Shown: piece by piece, positions 1 to 7,078 of the stretch
How the letters are laid out: the number at the start of each line of letters is the position of its first letter
How positions within the stretch are numbered: the stretch's first letter is position 1
From: Alphaproteobacteria bacterium
GTDB taxonomy: Bacteria; Pseudomonadota; Alphaproteobacteria; Rs-D84
Assembly (NCBI GenBank): GCA_016301865.1
Contig: JAEDOP010000010.1
Span: forward strand, 1 to 13,787
DNA: 13,787 nucleotides
Reading direction: 5' to 3'
Program-made: the position numbers and the translations under genes
The notes under the pieces: model-generated
The model's database searches: none
What the model saw: only the letters and a program-made list of their open reading frames with translations
What the model was told of the DNA's origin: nothing

Positions 1-1
1 C

Positions 2-29
2 TTGACAATGGGCGTCAATGTGGTACAAT
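2..29 (+). promoter_or_regulatory. sigma70-type promoter of accBC
   Basis: A perfect -35 box (TTGACA, 2-7) and a near-consensus -10 box (TACAAT, 24-29) are separated by 16 bases. A start near 36 would give a leader of about 36 nt before accB, whose Shine-Dalgarno-like AAAGGA lies just upstream of the ATG at 72. An inverted repeat TTGAC-N7-GTCAA (2-6 and 14-18) overlaps the -35 box and could be an operator, but it lies at the window edge and this is only a possibility. Confidence 0.75.
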
Positions 30-71
30 TCAATTTATGCATGACAGCAATTTATACATAAAGGATTAACT

Positions 72-512
72 ATGTCATTTCGTGCAACCGTTGAATCTAT
101 GTCAAAAATCATGGACGATATGGGCATAACTGAACTTGATTTGGAACGTCAGTTTTTATTTGGCGTATATCGTAAACACATCCATTTGTCCAAACAACAA
201 GCACTGGCCATTGCGCCGACAACCACATCATCGGATGCACCGGTTGTAAAGTCTGAAACCGCTGCGCCATCGATTAATGGCTATGCGTTAAAGTCCCCAA
301 TGGTTGGTGTTGTTTACTTGGCACCTGAACCCGGCGCAGACGCATTTGTCACAGTCGGACAACAGATACACGCCGGCGACACTGTTGCCCTAGTCGAAGC
401 GATGAAGACCTTTAACCCAATCAAATCGGACCGTGATGGTGTTGTCAAAGAAATCTTGGTTTCTGACGGCGCGGCGGTCGAATTTGACCAGGCCTTGGTT
501 GTTATTGAATAA
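72..512 (+). CDS. accB: Biotin carboxyl carrier protein of acetyl-CoA carboxylase
   Basis: AccB carries the biotin that AccC carboxylates and that the carboxyltransferase then uses to make malonyl-CoA, the first committed step of fatty acid synthesis in the cytoplasm. The 146-residue protein has the expected layout: an N-terminal helical segment (about 1-45), an Ala/Pro/Thr/Ser-rich linker (about 46-70) and a C-terminal biotinyl domain (about 71-146). The biotinylation motif EAMKTFNPI places the acceptor lysine at residue 112. The length is slightly below the roughly 155 residues of E. coli AccB. The ATG at 72 follows an AAAGGA ribosome-binding site, and accC begins 11 bases after the stop, the usual accB-accC operon order. 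The carboxyltransferase genes are not in this window. Confidence 0.96.
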   Translation: MSFRATVESMSKIMDDMGITELDLERQFLFGVYRKHIHLSKQQALAIAPTTTSSDAPVVKSETAAPSINGYALKSPMVGVVYLAPEPGADAFVTVGQQIHAGDTVALVEAMKTFNPIKSDRDGVVKEILVSDGAAVEFDQALVVIE

Positions 513-523
513 AAGCATATAAA

Positions 524-1873
524 ATGCCACAAATAAAAAAAGTTTTAATTGCAAATCGTGGGGAAATTGCCCTGCGTATTATTCGCGCGTGTCGCGATAT
601 GGGAATTCGCACGGTTGCGGTTTATTCGACGGTTGATCGTGATGCAATGCATGTGCAACTTGCGGATGAATCTGTCTGTATTGGACCGGGGCCGGCCCGT
701 GATTCTTATTTGAACGAATCTGCGATATTGACGGCGGCATTATTAACAAATTCGGATGCAATTCACCCTGGATACGGATTTTTATCTGAACGTGCTGACT
801 TTGCGCACAAGGTTGAACTGCATGGCATGATTTGGATTGGCCCATCGCCCGATATGATAACCAAAATGGGGGACAAAGTTAACGCCAAAAAGACCGCCAT
901 TGAATGTGGTCTGCCGGTTGTGCCGGGGTCTGATGGCGCGGTTGATTCATTGGAACATGCGCTGGAAATCGCTGAAAAAATTGGATATCCAGTAATGTTA
1001 AAGGCGTCTGCCGGTGGTGGTGGTCGCGGAATGCGCCCTGTACACAACGCTGATGAAATGGCGGACGCGTACCAACTTACCAAGAACGAGGCTGCATCCG
1101 CATTCGGCAACGACACATTATATATGGAAAAGTTATTGACCCACCCACGTCATATTGAATTTCAGGTCTTGGGCGACAAACACGGTAACGTTGTAATCTT
1201 TGGCGAACGCGATTGTTCCCTGCAACGCCGCAATCAAAAGGTTATGGAAGAATGTCCCGCCGCCATTTTAACCCAAAAACAGCGCGACGATATGATTGAG
1301 GTTTGTAAGTCTGCCGCCAAAAAAATGGGTTATACGAATGCCGGCACATTTGAATTTATGTTCGAAGATGGCAAATTTTATTTCTTGGAAATGAACACGC
1401 GATTACAGGTTGAACATCCTGTGACTGAAATGGTATATGGTGTTGACCTGGTTCGCGAACAGATTCGCATTGCCGCCGGGGAAAAACTGGGATACACACA
1501 ATCGAACGTAATTCCAAACGGTCATGCGATTGAATTTCGTATCAATGCCGAAGATTCTGAAACATTTATTCCAAATCCAGGCAAAATAACATTATATGCG
1601 CCATCGGGTGGTTTGGGCGTTCGTGTGGACAGTGCAATCTACACTGGATATACAATTCCACCGACATATGATTCAATGATTGCGAAATTAATTGTTCACG
1701 CGCAAAGCCGCCCTGCGTGCATTATGCGTGCGACGCGTGCGCTGGATGAATTTGTTATCGAAGGGGTAAAAACCACAATCCCCTTGCAACAACGCCTGTT
1801 AAAGAACAAGGATGTCAAGCAACTAAACTTTGACAACAAATGGCTGGAAAAGTTTTTAAGCAAAGATGAATAA
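524..1873 (+). CDS. accC: Biotin carboxylase subunit of acetyl-CoA carboxylase
   Basis: AccC uses ATP and bicarbonate to carboxylate the biotin on AccB. The 449 residues equal the E. coli length. The N-terminal biotin carboxylase domain opens with KVLIANRGEIALRIIRAC. The ATP-grasp domain holds the glycine-rich loop GGGGRGM (164-170), and K239 lies in RRNQKV. The catalytic stretch FLEMNTRLQVEHPVTEMV holds E289, N291, R293 and E297, matching E. coli E288, N290, R292 and E296. R339 (FRINAED) matches the biotin- and bicarbonate-side R338. No obvious Shine-Dalgarno sequence precedes the ATG, so translation is probably coupled to accB, 11 bases upstream. A terminator follows directly. A pyruvate or propionyl-CoA carboxylase subunit is unlikely because the chain ends at the AccC length with no fused domain and accB is adjacent. 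Confidence 0.97.
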   Translation: MPQIKKVLIANRGEIALRIIRACRDMGIRTVAVYSTVDRDAMHVQLADESVCIGPGPARDSYLNESAILTAALLTNSDAIHPGYGFLSERADFAHKVELHGMIWIGPSPDMITKMGDKVNAKKTAIECGLPVVPGSDGAVDSLEHALEIAEKIGYPVMLKASAGGGGRGMRPVHNADEMADAYQLTKNEAASAFGNDTLYMEKLLTHPRHIEFQVLGDKHGNVVIFGERDCSLQRRNQKVMEECPAAILTQKQRDDMIEVCKSAAKKMGYTNAGTFEFMFEDGKFYFLEMNTRLQVEHPVTEMVYGVDLVREQIRIAAGEKLGYTQSNVIPNGHAIEFRINAEDSETFIPNPGKITLYAPSGGLGVRVDSAIYTGYTIPPTYDSMIAKLIVHAQSRPACIMRATRALDEFVIEGVKTTIPLQQRLLKNKDVKQLNFDNKWLEKFLSKDE

Positions 1874-1898
1874 AATCCCCCGTTCGGGGGATTTTTTT
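1874..1898 (+). terminator. Intrinsic terminator of accBC
   Basis: The hairpin CCCCC-GTTC-GGGGG (1877-1890) is extended by AAT/ATT pairs and followed by seven T residues (1892-1898). It begins directly after the accC stop codon. Its T-tract runs into the first 44-bp repeat unit. Confidence 0.9.
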
Positions 1899-2028
1899 AT
1901 TCCCCTCCTGTGGAGGGGTGGCACAAAGTGCCGGGGAGGGTTATTCCCCTCCTGTGGAGGGGTGGCACGCATTGCCGGGGAGGGTTATTCCCCTCCTGTG
2001 GAGGGGTGGCACAAAGTGCCGGGGAGGG
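1897..2028. repeat. Three tandem 44-bp palindromic repeat units (REP-like)
   Basis: Units lie at 1897-1940, 1941-1984 and 1985-2028, with a few bases of a fourth start (TTATT) after them. Units 1 and 3 are identical. Unit 2 differs only in the small loop (CACGCATTG in place of CACAAAGTG). Each unit holds CCCCTCC-TGT-GGAGGGG, a 7-bp stem with a 3-nt loop, then GGCAC-AAA-GTGCC, then GGGGAGGG. The last segment can also pair with CCCCTCC of the next unit, so alternative long-range folds exist. The G-rich strand has several runs of G. The 44-bp period is not a multiple of three, so open frames here are not coding. The array fills part of the convergent gap between accC and the secreted-protein gene. 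Confidence 0.9.
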
Positions 2029-2061
2029 TTATTAATATAAATAAAAGTTTATTTAGGTACC

Positions 2062-2139
2062 AGTGGTTAGTGGTGGCACTATAATGTGCGGCAAATGCCG
2101 CACACATTCACTAAACACTTGCCACTTACACTAACCACT
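2062..2139. repeat. 78-bp nested inverted repeat in convergent spacer
   Basis: Three nested pairs of arms are visible. The outer arm is AGTGGTTAGTG (2062-2072) with CACTAACCACT (2129-2139), 11 bp and perfect. The middle arm is GTGGCA (2073-2078) with TGCCAC (2120-2125). The inner arm is TGTGCGGCA (2085-2093) with TGCCGCACA (2096-2104) around an AA loop. Unpaired bases separate the arms. It could fold as a cruciform or RNA hairpin and may end the minus-strand transcript, although no T-tract follows. A small non-autonomous element is another reading, but I see no flanking target duplication. Confidence 0.75.
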
Positions 2140-2162
2140 AACTAAGCCAGTCAAGATTGATT

Positions 2163-4391
2163 CTAATTTTTCTGGCATGTTCCATATTGATTGCGGGTAT
2201 AACCAGTATCGCACTTTAACATACATGCTGTGCCCCATGCCTCGTACCCCTTGGGATTGCTAAAATCATTGCATTTACAATGTGAATTAACGTATTCTTT
2301 GCCGTTACCAATATTGGTGTCCGCTGCCGCCGTTGCGACGTACGTTGAATTATCCGGACATAACAAAGACTGATAGAACATAGAAGAAATACCTTCTATG
2401 TATTGATCTTCTGTTGCGGGGGTTGTTGTACTTGAACATTCGGTGTTTGGGTCAACAGTGCCATCCTGATTTGCGTCATAACACAATGTTACATCACTGT
2501 TATAAAACACTGCATACGCACACGTCAATGCGACATTTCGGCATGCACCACGCATAACATTATAAATACTGCTGACACTGGCACTGGAAGACCAAGCGTT
2601 TACCTGGGTTACCTGTTGGTTATAGCATTGTGCAATATCAATCATACAACTGGATGCATAATCTGAAATCGCCTGGCTTTGTGCGGCGCGAATATTTGTC
2701 ATGGCGCGCTGAACATAGTTTACAACAACATCATTGTATGGCTTGTACGTACCATCGGCGTTGTATGTGTACCGCTGACATTTATCCAGAACGGCGCGGC
2801 ACAGACCTTCGTCTGTCACCTTTTGTTTTGTTCCAATTTTTTGTAATAAATATTTTGCAACGCATGAACCGTCATTGCCGCCGTCGGCATCATCCGATGA
2901 TGCTTTTGCACAGCCGTCTGATGTGCTGTCACTAATGTTTTGGTTTTCATACGCGTTTTGTAAAAAACCATCATCAATCTTTGCGTTATTGTACCCCGCC
3001 ATAAATGTGGTGATATTTGAAATGTTTTGCCCCAGAACAACTTCACCATTTTCGTCGATATATTTTTTTGTTGGGTCAACACATTTGAAATAGTTTTCGC
3101 CACAAACCATATCATCTTTCATGCACGCTTCCAGTGCGCCGATACATCCCTTGGCATCATATGTATTTTTATTTTGCAACACGGCCAATCGCGCCTTTTG
3201 CAACATACGGTTTGCACTGCGCACATTAGACACCAGTGTTTCATTCATTTTTTTCAAACCGTTTTCATATGCCACGCAATCCTTGTCAATCGCCAGGTCA
3301 TAATTTCCTGTAATCTGGCTTGGCGTTGCGCCCGCGCTTTTGCATTGGGTCAATAATGTATTACAGCGTTTTTTTGCGGCATTATATAACTCGCGCCCGC
3401 GCAGGTTTGAAAAACTGCTGGTCGAATCTGTGTTCAGGAAATCCAGGCTGAACATATCGGCCGTATCCGACGTAAAATCTAAATCCATATCCAGGCCAAT
3501 CGACGTATCAGAATAATAAGATGAATTCGATACCGGGTCGCGGATTAAATCTTCGATTTCTTCTAGCATATTGCGCGTTTCAGATGTGTCAACCGCCCCC
3601 GACAGTGCTTCTTCGGCCTCGGTCTCGGTCATAATTGCGCGAATTTCATCCGCAGATAATCCGACGTATCTGATACGTTGTGCAACCTCGTTCAATTGTG
3701 CATTTGCGTCTTTGACGGCGGTTTCCACCTTGGTATATTGGCTTAAATTTGCCGAACATGAACAGCGTCCCTGGTTTGCGTCAACAACCGCGCAGAACTG
3801 ATCCATGCATTCGTTATACTGTTCCTGGCACGATTTATTCAGTGTTGCTGTTTGTTCCAGGCGGGATGTTGCCTCTGCAATACTTTCGGCGGTGGCTTTG
3901 GCTGCTGCGCGCGATTTAACGTTGCGCACCACTTCGTCTATATTTGAACCAGTCTGGACGCCTGTGTCATCAATTACGGCGCGGCCGCCAACCTCGGCCG
4001 TAGATGGCCGCAGAACCAGTCCCGCCCGTCGCACCGCGGGATTACTGTTGATACTGGCATCCGATACGCGTTTGTTGCGCCCGACTGTGTTTACGGTTGC
4101 CTCTAAATTCGAACGCGCGGAATTAACATCTGTCTTGCCTGTGCTAACTGCGCGTGAAATTACCCCAGTGCGTGATTGTGTGGCGTTATTGTTGTTGTCG
4201 CCTGAAAAAACACGTGATACTGCCCCGCGCGTTTGAACGGTTGCGCGCGATGATGTTGTCCGCGCCGTTGATTCTGTGGCTTTTGCTGTGTCTTTGCCAG
4301 TTGGAATTGCACGTGACACAGTCGCCCCGTCTGCAAATGCAGCGGGCGCAACAATCATCAACGCAAAAAAACACGTCAGCAGTTTTTTCAT
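2163..4391 (-). CDS. Large secreted protein with repeated CX6C motifs, unknown function
   Basis: I do not recognise this 742-residue protein. It starts with a Sec signal peptide (MKKLLTCFFALMIVAPAAFA, likely cut after residue 20). Residues about 21-150 are Ala/Ser/Thr/Arg-rich and repeat a VSRA-x-x-TGK-like motif (near 25, 57 and 78). The rest is mostly predicted helical with many cysteines, strikingly spaced: CX6C at C188/C195, C343/C350, C416/C423/C430/C437, C531/C538, C582/C589 and C617/C624. A short Cys-rich tail (705-739) follows, with GYEAWGTAC and CDTGYTRNQYGTC, resembling a small EGF-like knot. In the periplasm or outside the cell these cysteines would probably form disulfides that staple helices. 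The gene follows the porin gene by 41 bases on the same strand, and a TGATATAAT element in that gap may give it its own start. There is no C-terminal aromatic barrel signature. Confidence 0.85.
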   Translation of the reverse strand: MKKLLTCFFALMIVAPAAFADGATVSRAIPTGKDTAKATESTARTTSSRATVQTRGAVSRVFSGDNNNNATQSRTGVISRAVSTGKTDVNSARSNLEATVNTVGRNKRVSDASINSNPAVRRAGLVLRPSTAEVGGRAVIDDTGVQTGSNIDEVVRNVKSRAAAKATAESIAEATSRLEQTATLNKSCQEQYNECMDQFCAVVDANQGRCSCSANLSQYTKVETAVKDANAQLNEVAQRIRYVGLSADEIRAIMTETEAEEALSGAVDTSETRNMLEEIEDLIRDPVSNSSYYSDTSIGLDMDLDFTSDTADMFSLDFLNTDSTSSFSNLRGRELYNAAKKRCNTLLTQCKSAGATPSQITGNYDLAIDKDCVAYENGLKKMNETLVSNVRSANRMLQKARLAVLQNKNTYDAKGCIGALEACMKDDMVCGENYFKCVDPTKKYIDENGEVVLGQNISNITTFMAGYNNAKIDDGFLQNAYENQNISDSTSDGCAKASSDDADGGNDGSCVAKYLLQKIGTKQKVTDEGLCRAVLDKCQRYTYNADGTYKPYNDVVVNYVQRAMTNIRAAQSQAISDYASSCMIDIAQCYNQQVTQVNAWSSSASVSSIYNVMRGACRNVALTCAYAVFYNSDVTLCYDANQDGTVDPNTECSSTTTPATEDQYIEGISSMFYQSLLCPDNSTYVATAAADTNIGNGKEYVNSHCKCNDFSNPKGYEAWGTACMLKCDTGYTRNQYGTCQKN

Positions 4392-4403
4392 TCTCTTGCG
4401 CGA

Positions 4404-4412
4404 ATTATATCA
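4404..4412 (-). promoter_or_regulatory. Extended -10 element before the CX6C protein gene
   Basis: On the minus strand TGATATAAT reads as an extended -10 (TG-N-TATAAT, hexamer 4409 to 4404). Only 12 bases separate it from the ATG at 4391, so a transcript would have a leader of about 6 nt. No good -35 is visible. The gene may also be transcribed from the porin gene upstream. Confidence 0.5.
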
Positions 4413-4432
4413 TAAAAAAACAATTAAGTCAG

Positions 4433-5458
4433 TTAAAAAGTCAATCGCAACCCGGCTGAAATAAAAGGTGTTTTTGAAGTTATTCCACCTGATATCCACA
4501 CGTCCACATTTTCATTGTATTTATACCGGAACGAAGCAATCCCCATATGATCGATAAAGTCATCCACATCTGATTGCCACACGCCCGTGTCTGACATTAT
4601 ATACGTCACAGACACACTGTATCGCAGTAAATCATAACTGACCCCTGTTCCGACGACGAATCCGTCTGAAATATCACCGACTGGGTTGTTGTCATAAATT
4701 ACGCGTCCCGACAGTCCCCAAACCCAACTGTTGTATTGCAGGTTCATTCCCATTGACATCTGTGCGCGCCAATCGGCGGTGACGCCTGGGGTATACACTT
4801 CGTTATCAAAATCGCGTGGGTTATCCATAAATGACATCCCCAGCGCATATGCGGTCTTGACCTTGCCCGACGGGCGACGTATTTTTAACCCTGCATCCAC
4901 CGCCCAGTCATAGTTATTTGCAAACCCAGATGCGGAAACACCATACTGTGCGCCATTTGTTGGTGCTGATACGATATTAATGCGCGGGTCAGACCGCCCA
5001 GACGTCAGTGTTGTGTCCGCGATAATTGGGCCGTCTGGGATAATTTTTTCATTATACAACGGTCGGTCATTTATGCGCAGTCCCCCGACGTCCGGCAATC
5101 CAACCCCCAGTTTTCGTGCAATTGAATCTGTTAAACCAAATTCGACACGCCCCAATTCACGCGATTCAAGATATCCAAACACTTCACGCGACAGGTTGCC
5201 TTTGTCTAACGCCGCTTTGTCCAGTGCGTAAACCGCCCCAATTTTATAGTCGTCATTTACCGCGTACGTGAATTGTGTACGCCCGCGCCAATCCCCAATC
5301 CCCAGTGGTGTTTCAAAGTCTGGATTAATCACCCCACCCGTTGCATATCCGGTAAGTTTTGCAGAAAATTTTCCTATATCATATTGCAACGCATGTGCCA
5401 CATTTGGCATCAAAACACACATTGCCAACGCAGCATATATTTTCATTGATTTGAACAT
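4433..5458 (-). CDS. Outer-membrane porin (general porin-like beta-barrel)
   Basis: The 341-residue protein has a Sec signal peptide ending at AHA (residues 21-23) and a mature part of alternating hydrophobic and polar strands typical of a trimeric porin. It opens with FSAKLTGYATGGV and includes the barrel-like segments RTQFTYAVNDDYKIGAVYAL, FGYLESRELGRVEFGLTDS and YGVSASGFANNYDWAVDAGLKI. It ends in RLTF, and the terminal Phe is the usual BAM-complex recognition signal. The length fits 16-stranded general porins. Its ATG abuts the rpoH stop codon (TAA-ATG) and is served by GAGGAA inside the rpoH 3' end. A second Met at residue 5 has no ribosome-binding site. Substrate selectivity cannot be read from the sequence. 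Confidence 0.85.
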   Translation of the reverse strand: MFKSMKIYAALAMCVLMPNVAHALQYDIGKFSAKLTGYATGGVINPDFETPLGIGDWRGRTQFTYAVNDDYKIGAVYALDKAALDKGNLSREVFGYLESRELGRVEFGLTDSIARKLGVGLPDVGGLRINDRPLYNEKIIPDGPIIADTTLTSGRSDPRINIVSAPTNGAQYGVSASGFANNYDWAVDAGLKIRRPSGKVKTAYALGMSFMDNPRDFDNEVYTPGVTADWRAQMSMGMNLQYNSWVWGLSGRVIYDNNPVGDISDGFVVGTGVSYDLLRYSVSVTYIMSDTGVWQSDVDDFIDHMGIASFRYKYNENVDVWISGGITSKTPFISAGLRLTF

Positions 5459-6373
5459 TTAACTTTGTTCCTCTGATTCCTTTAAAATCGCATCACGCAG
5501 TTTGTTATATGCGCGTTCTTCGATTTGGCGTACGCGTTCACGCGAAATGCCGTATTTCTGGGACAGCGATTCCAACGTTGCCACTGGTTGTTGTAATCTG
5601 CGTGCGGTTAGAATTGCACGGTCGCGTTCTGACATTTTTTTCAAATGTTTTTTCAGTAAATCATACCCACGCCGGCGAAATTCGATTTGTTCCAGTGTTT
5701 CTTCGATTGTCTCGCGCCCGTCTGTCATATTCGACAGGATATCTGTCGCCCCATCTTCGGAATTCAGTGGCGTATTCAGTGAAACATCGCGCGCCCCAAC
5801 ACGTGTTGCCATGCGTTCCACATCGCGTTTCGGCACGTCCAGGTATTCGGCAATTTGTTTTGTCTGCTCGTCTGACAGATTGTTATCCATAATCCCCAAT
5901 GCACGTTTTGCCCGCGCCAGATTAAAGAACACGCGCTTTTGATTTGCGCTTGTTCCAATTCGCACAATTGACCAGTTGTTTAAAATTGTTTCGTAAATCT
6001 CGGCCTTGATCCAGAACATCGCATATGTAGAAAACCTAAACCCTTTGTCTGGGTCAAATTTTTGCAACGCCTGCATCAGTCCCATATTACCACTGGCAAT
6101 TAATTCACCGACGGGAATTCCATAGTTCTTATAGTCGTACGCCACCGACACCACCAGGCGCAGATGACTGGCCACCAATTTTTCAGCCGCAAACTTATCC
6201 TGGTTTTGCACCCATTTTGTGGCGTATTCATATTCTTGCTCTGCGGTCAGAACAGGAATTTTTTGCACATTTTGAATATATTGCGCCAGCGACGTATCAT
6301 CGCTGACGCCACGTGCGTCAACGATATTGGTATTATTTTTTGCTGGTAATGTGGTCTTGATTTCCTTGCTCAT
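5459..6373 (-). CDS. rpoH: RNA polymerase sigma-32 (heat-shock sigma factor)
   Basis: This 304-residue sigma factor directs RNA polymerase to heat-shock promoters. Region 1.2 covers about 27-60. Region 2 covers about 62-138, with HLRLVVSVAYDYKNYGIPVGELIASGN and the -10-recognition helix FSTYAMFWIKAEIYETILNNWSIVRI. QKRVFFNLA (146-154) is a good match to the RpoH box (QRKLFFNLR in E. coli), which separates RpoH from RpoD. Region 4 (about 245-292) ends with the helix-turn-helix YGISRERVRQIEERAYNKLR. The ATG at 6373 has no Shine-Dalgarno sequence, but an extended -10 lies nine bases upstream. The gene is followed with no gap by a porin gene, which is not the usual rpoH neighbour. Many alphaproteobacteria carry two rpoH copies; only one is seen here. 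Confidence 0.95.
   Translation of the reverse strand: MSKEIKTTLPAKNNTNIVDARGVSDDTSLAQYIQNVQKIPVLTAEQEYEYATKWVQNQDKFAAEKLVASHLRLVVSVAYDYKNYGIPVGELIASGNMGLMQALQKFDPDKGFRFSTYAMFWIKAEIYETILNNWSIVRIGTSANQKRVFFNLARAKRALGIMDNNLSDEQTKQIAEYLDVPKRDVERMATRVGARDVSLNTPLNSEDGATDILSNMTDGRETIEETLEQIEFRRRGYDLLKKHLKKMSERDRAILTARRLQQPVATLESLSQKYGISRERVRQIEERAYNKLRDAILKESEEQS
5468..5473 (-). promoter_or_regulatory. Ribosome-binding site of the porin gene inside rpoH
   Basis: GAGGAA on the minus strand lies within the last codons of rpoH, nine bases before the porin ATG at 5458. It fixes that ATG as the start and makes porin translation likely to follow rpoH translation. Confidence 0.7.
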
Positions 6374-6382
6374 AACTTTTAT

Positions 6383-6391
6383 AGTATATCA
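6383..6391 (-). promoter_or_regulatory. Extended -10 promoter element of rpoH
   Basis: TGATATACT on the minus strand reads as TG-N-TATACT, an extended -10. Nine bases separate the hexamer from the rpoH ATG, so the transcript should start about 3 nt before the ATG. No Shine-Dalgarno sequence is present, in keeping with a nearly leaderless mRNA. It lies in a 54-base divergent gap shared with the TPR gene at 6428. Confidence 0.55.
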
Positions 6392-6427
6392 TAAATTAAT
6401 AATTATCAAGCACAGGAGAATAGTATC

Positions 6428-7078
6428 ATGGCAACCATGCTGGAAAGAAATAAAAAAGTCAAAGCCCCACAAAAAACCCGCGCCGAACATATGGAAGACG
6501 CCCTTTATCGCGAGGTTTGGGAAGATGTCAACAACGAAAAAACGATGCAGTTCATCAAAAAATATTCCAAGCATATGATGGTTGCTGCCCTGATGATTTT
6601 GATTGTTGCGACCGGTATCCAGATTGGCGTTCGTACGCATCGTGCCAACAAAATTGCGACTGCAAACGCCTATGAAATGGCGATTGAAAACCGGGATGCA
6701 AATGCATTGGCGGCATTGGCGGATAATGCGTCGGGCGCGACGGCGGACCTGGCCTTGTTCCAGGCATACTTGTTGGACAATGATGTAAATAAATTGGAAA
6801 AATTGGCAAACGATGGCAATACACGTGATTTTCGTGATTTGGCGCGCCTGCATATTGTTGGTATCCGTGGCGATGATATGACGGCCCAGGATATGAAAAA
6901 ATACCTGTCTGATATGGATTCAAAATCATCACCATTTTATTACAGTGCACGTATAACACTGGCCCAGAAATATTTATCAGAAAACAACACATCTGCTGCG
7001 AATGAAATTCTGGACGAAATAATTGCCGATAAAAATGCGCCATCAACAATTGCAGCAACCGCGGCGACACTGCGTTAA
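6428..7078 (+). CDS. Membrane-anchored TPR-like protein (YfgM-like)
   Basis: The 216-residue protein has a cytosolic N-terminus rich in charged residues (1-48), one transmembrane helix (about 49-68, HMMVAALMILIVATGIQIGV) and a helical periplasmic domain (69-216). Paired helices such as ADLALFQAYLLDNDVNKLEKLA and YYSARITLAQKYLSENNTSAANEILDEII look like tetratricopeptide repeats. This is the layout of E. coli YfgM, a periplasmic TPR protein that associates with the Sec translocon and PpiD, and yfgM lies next to bamB in many proteobacteria. Here the downstream BamB-like gene overlaps by one base (TAATG), which supports the assignment. AGGAGA lies nine bases before the ATG; a second ATG three codons in is possible. 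Sequence identity to YfgM itself looks low, so function is inferred from architecture and neighbour. Confidence 0.8.
   Translation: MATMLERNKKVKAPQKTRAEHMEDALYREVWEDVNNEKTMQFIKKYSKHMMVAALMILIVATGIQIGVRTHRANKIATANAYEMAIENRDANALAALADNASGATADLALFQAYLLDNDVNKLEKLANDGNTRDFRDLARLHIVGIRGDDMTAQDMKKYLSDMDSKSSPFYYSARITLAQKYLSENNTSAANEILDEIIADKNAPSTIAATAATLR

Noticed and set aside
1866..2084. 72-codon open frame across the 44-bp repeats
   Set aside because: It overlaps the accC end, the terminator and the repeats. The period is not a multiple of three, so the peptide is a by-product of the repeat.
1897..2139. CRISPR array
   Set aside because: The units are contiguous with no unique spacers, and no cas genes are nearby.
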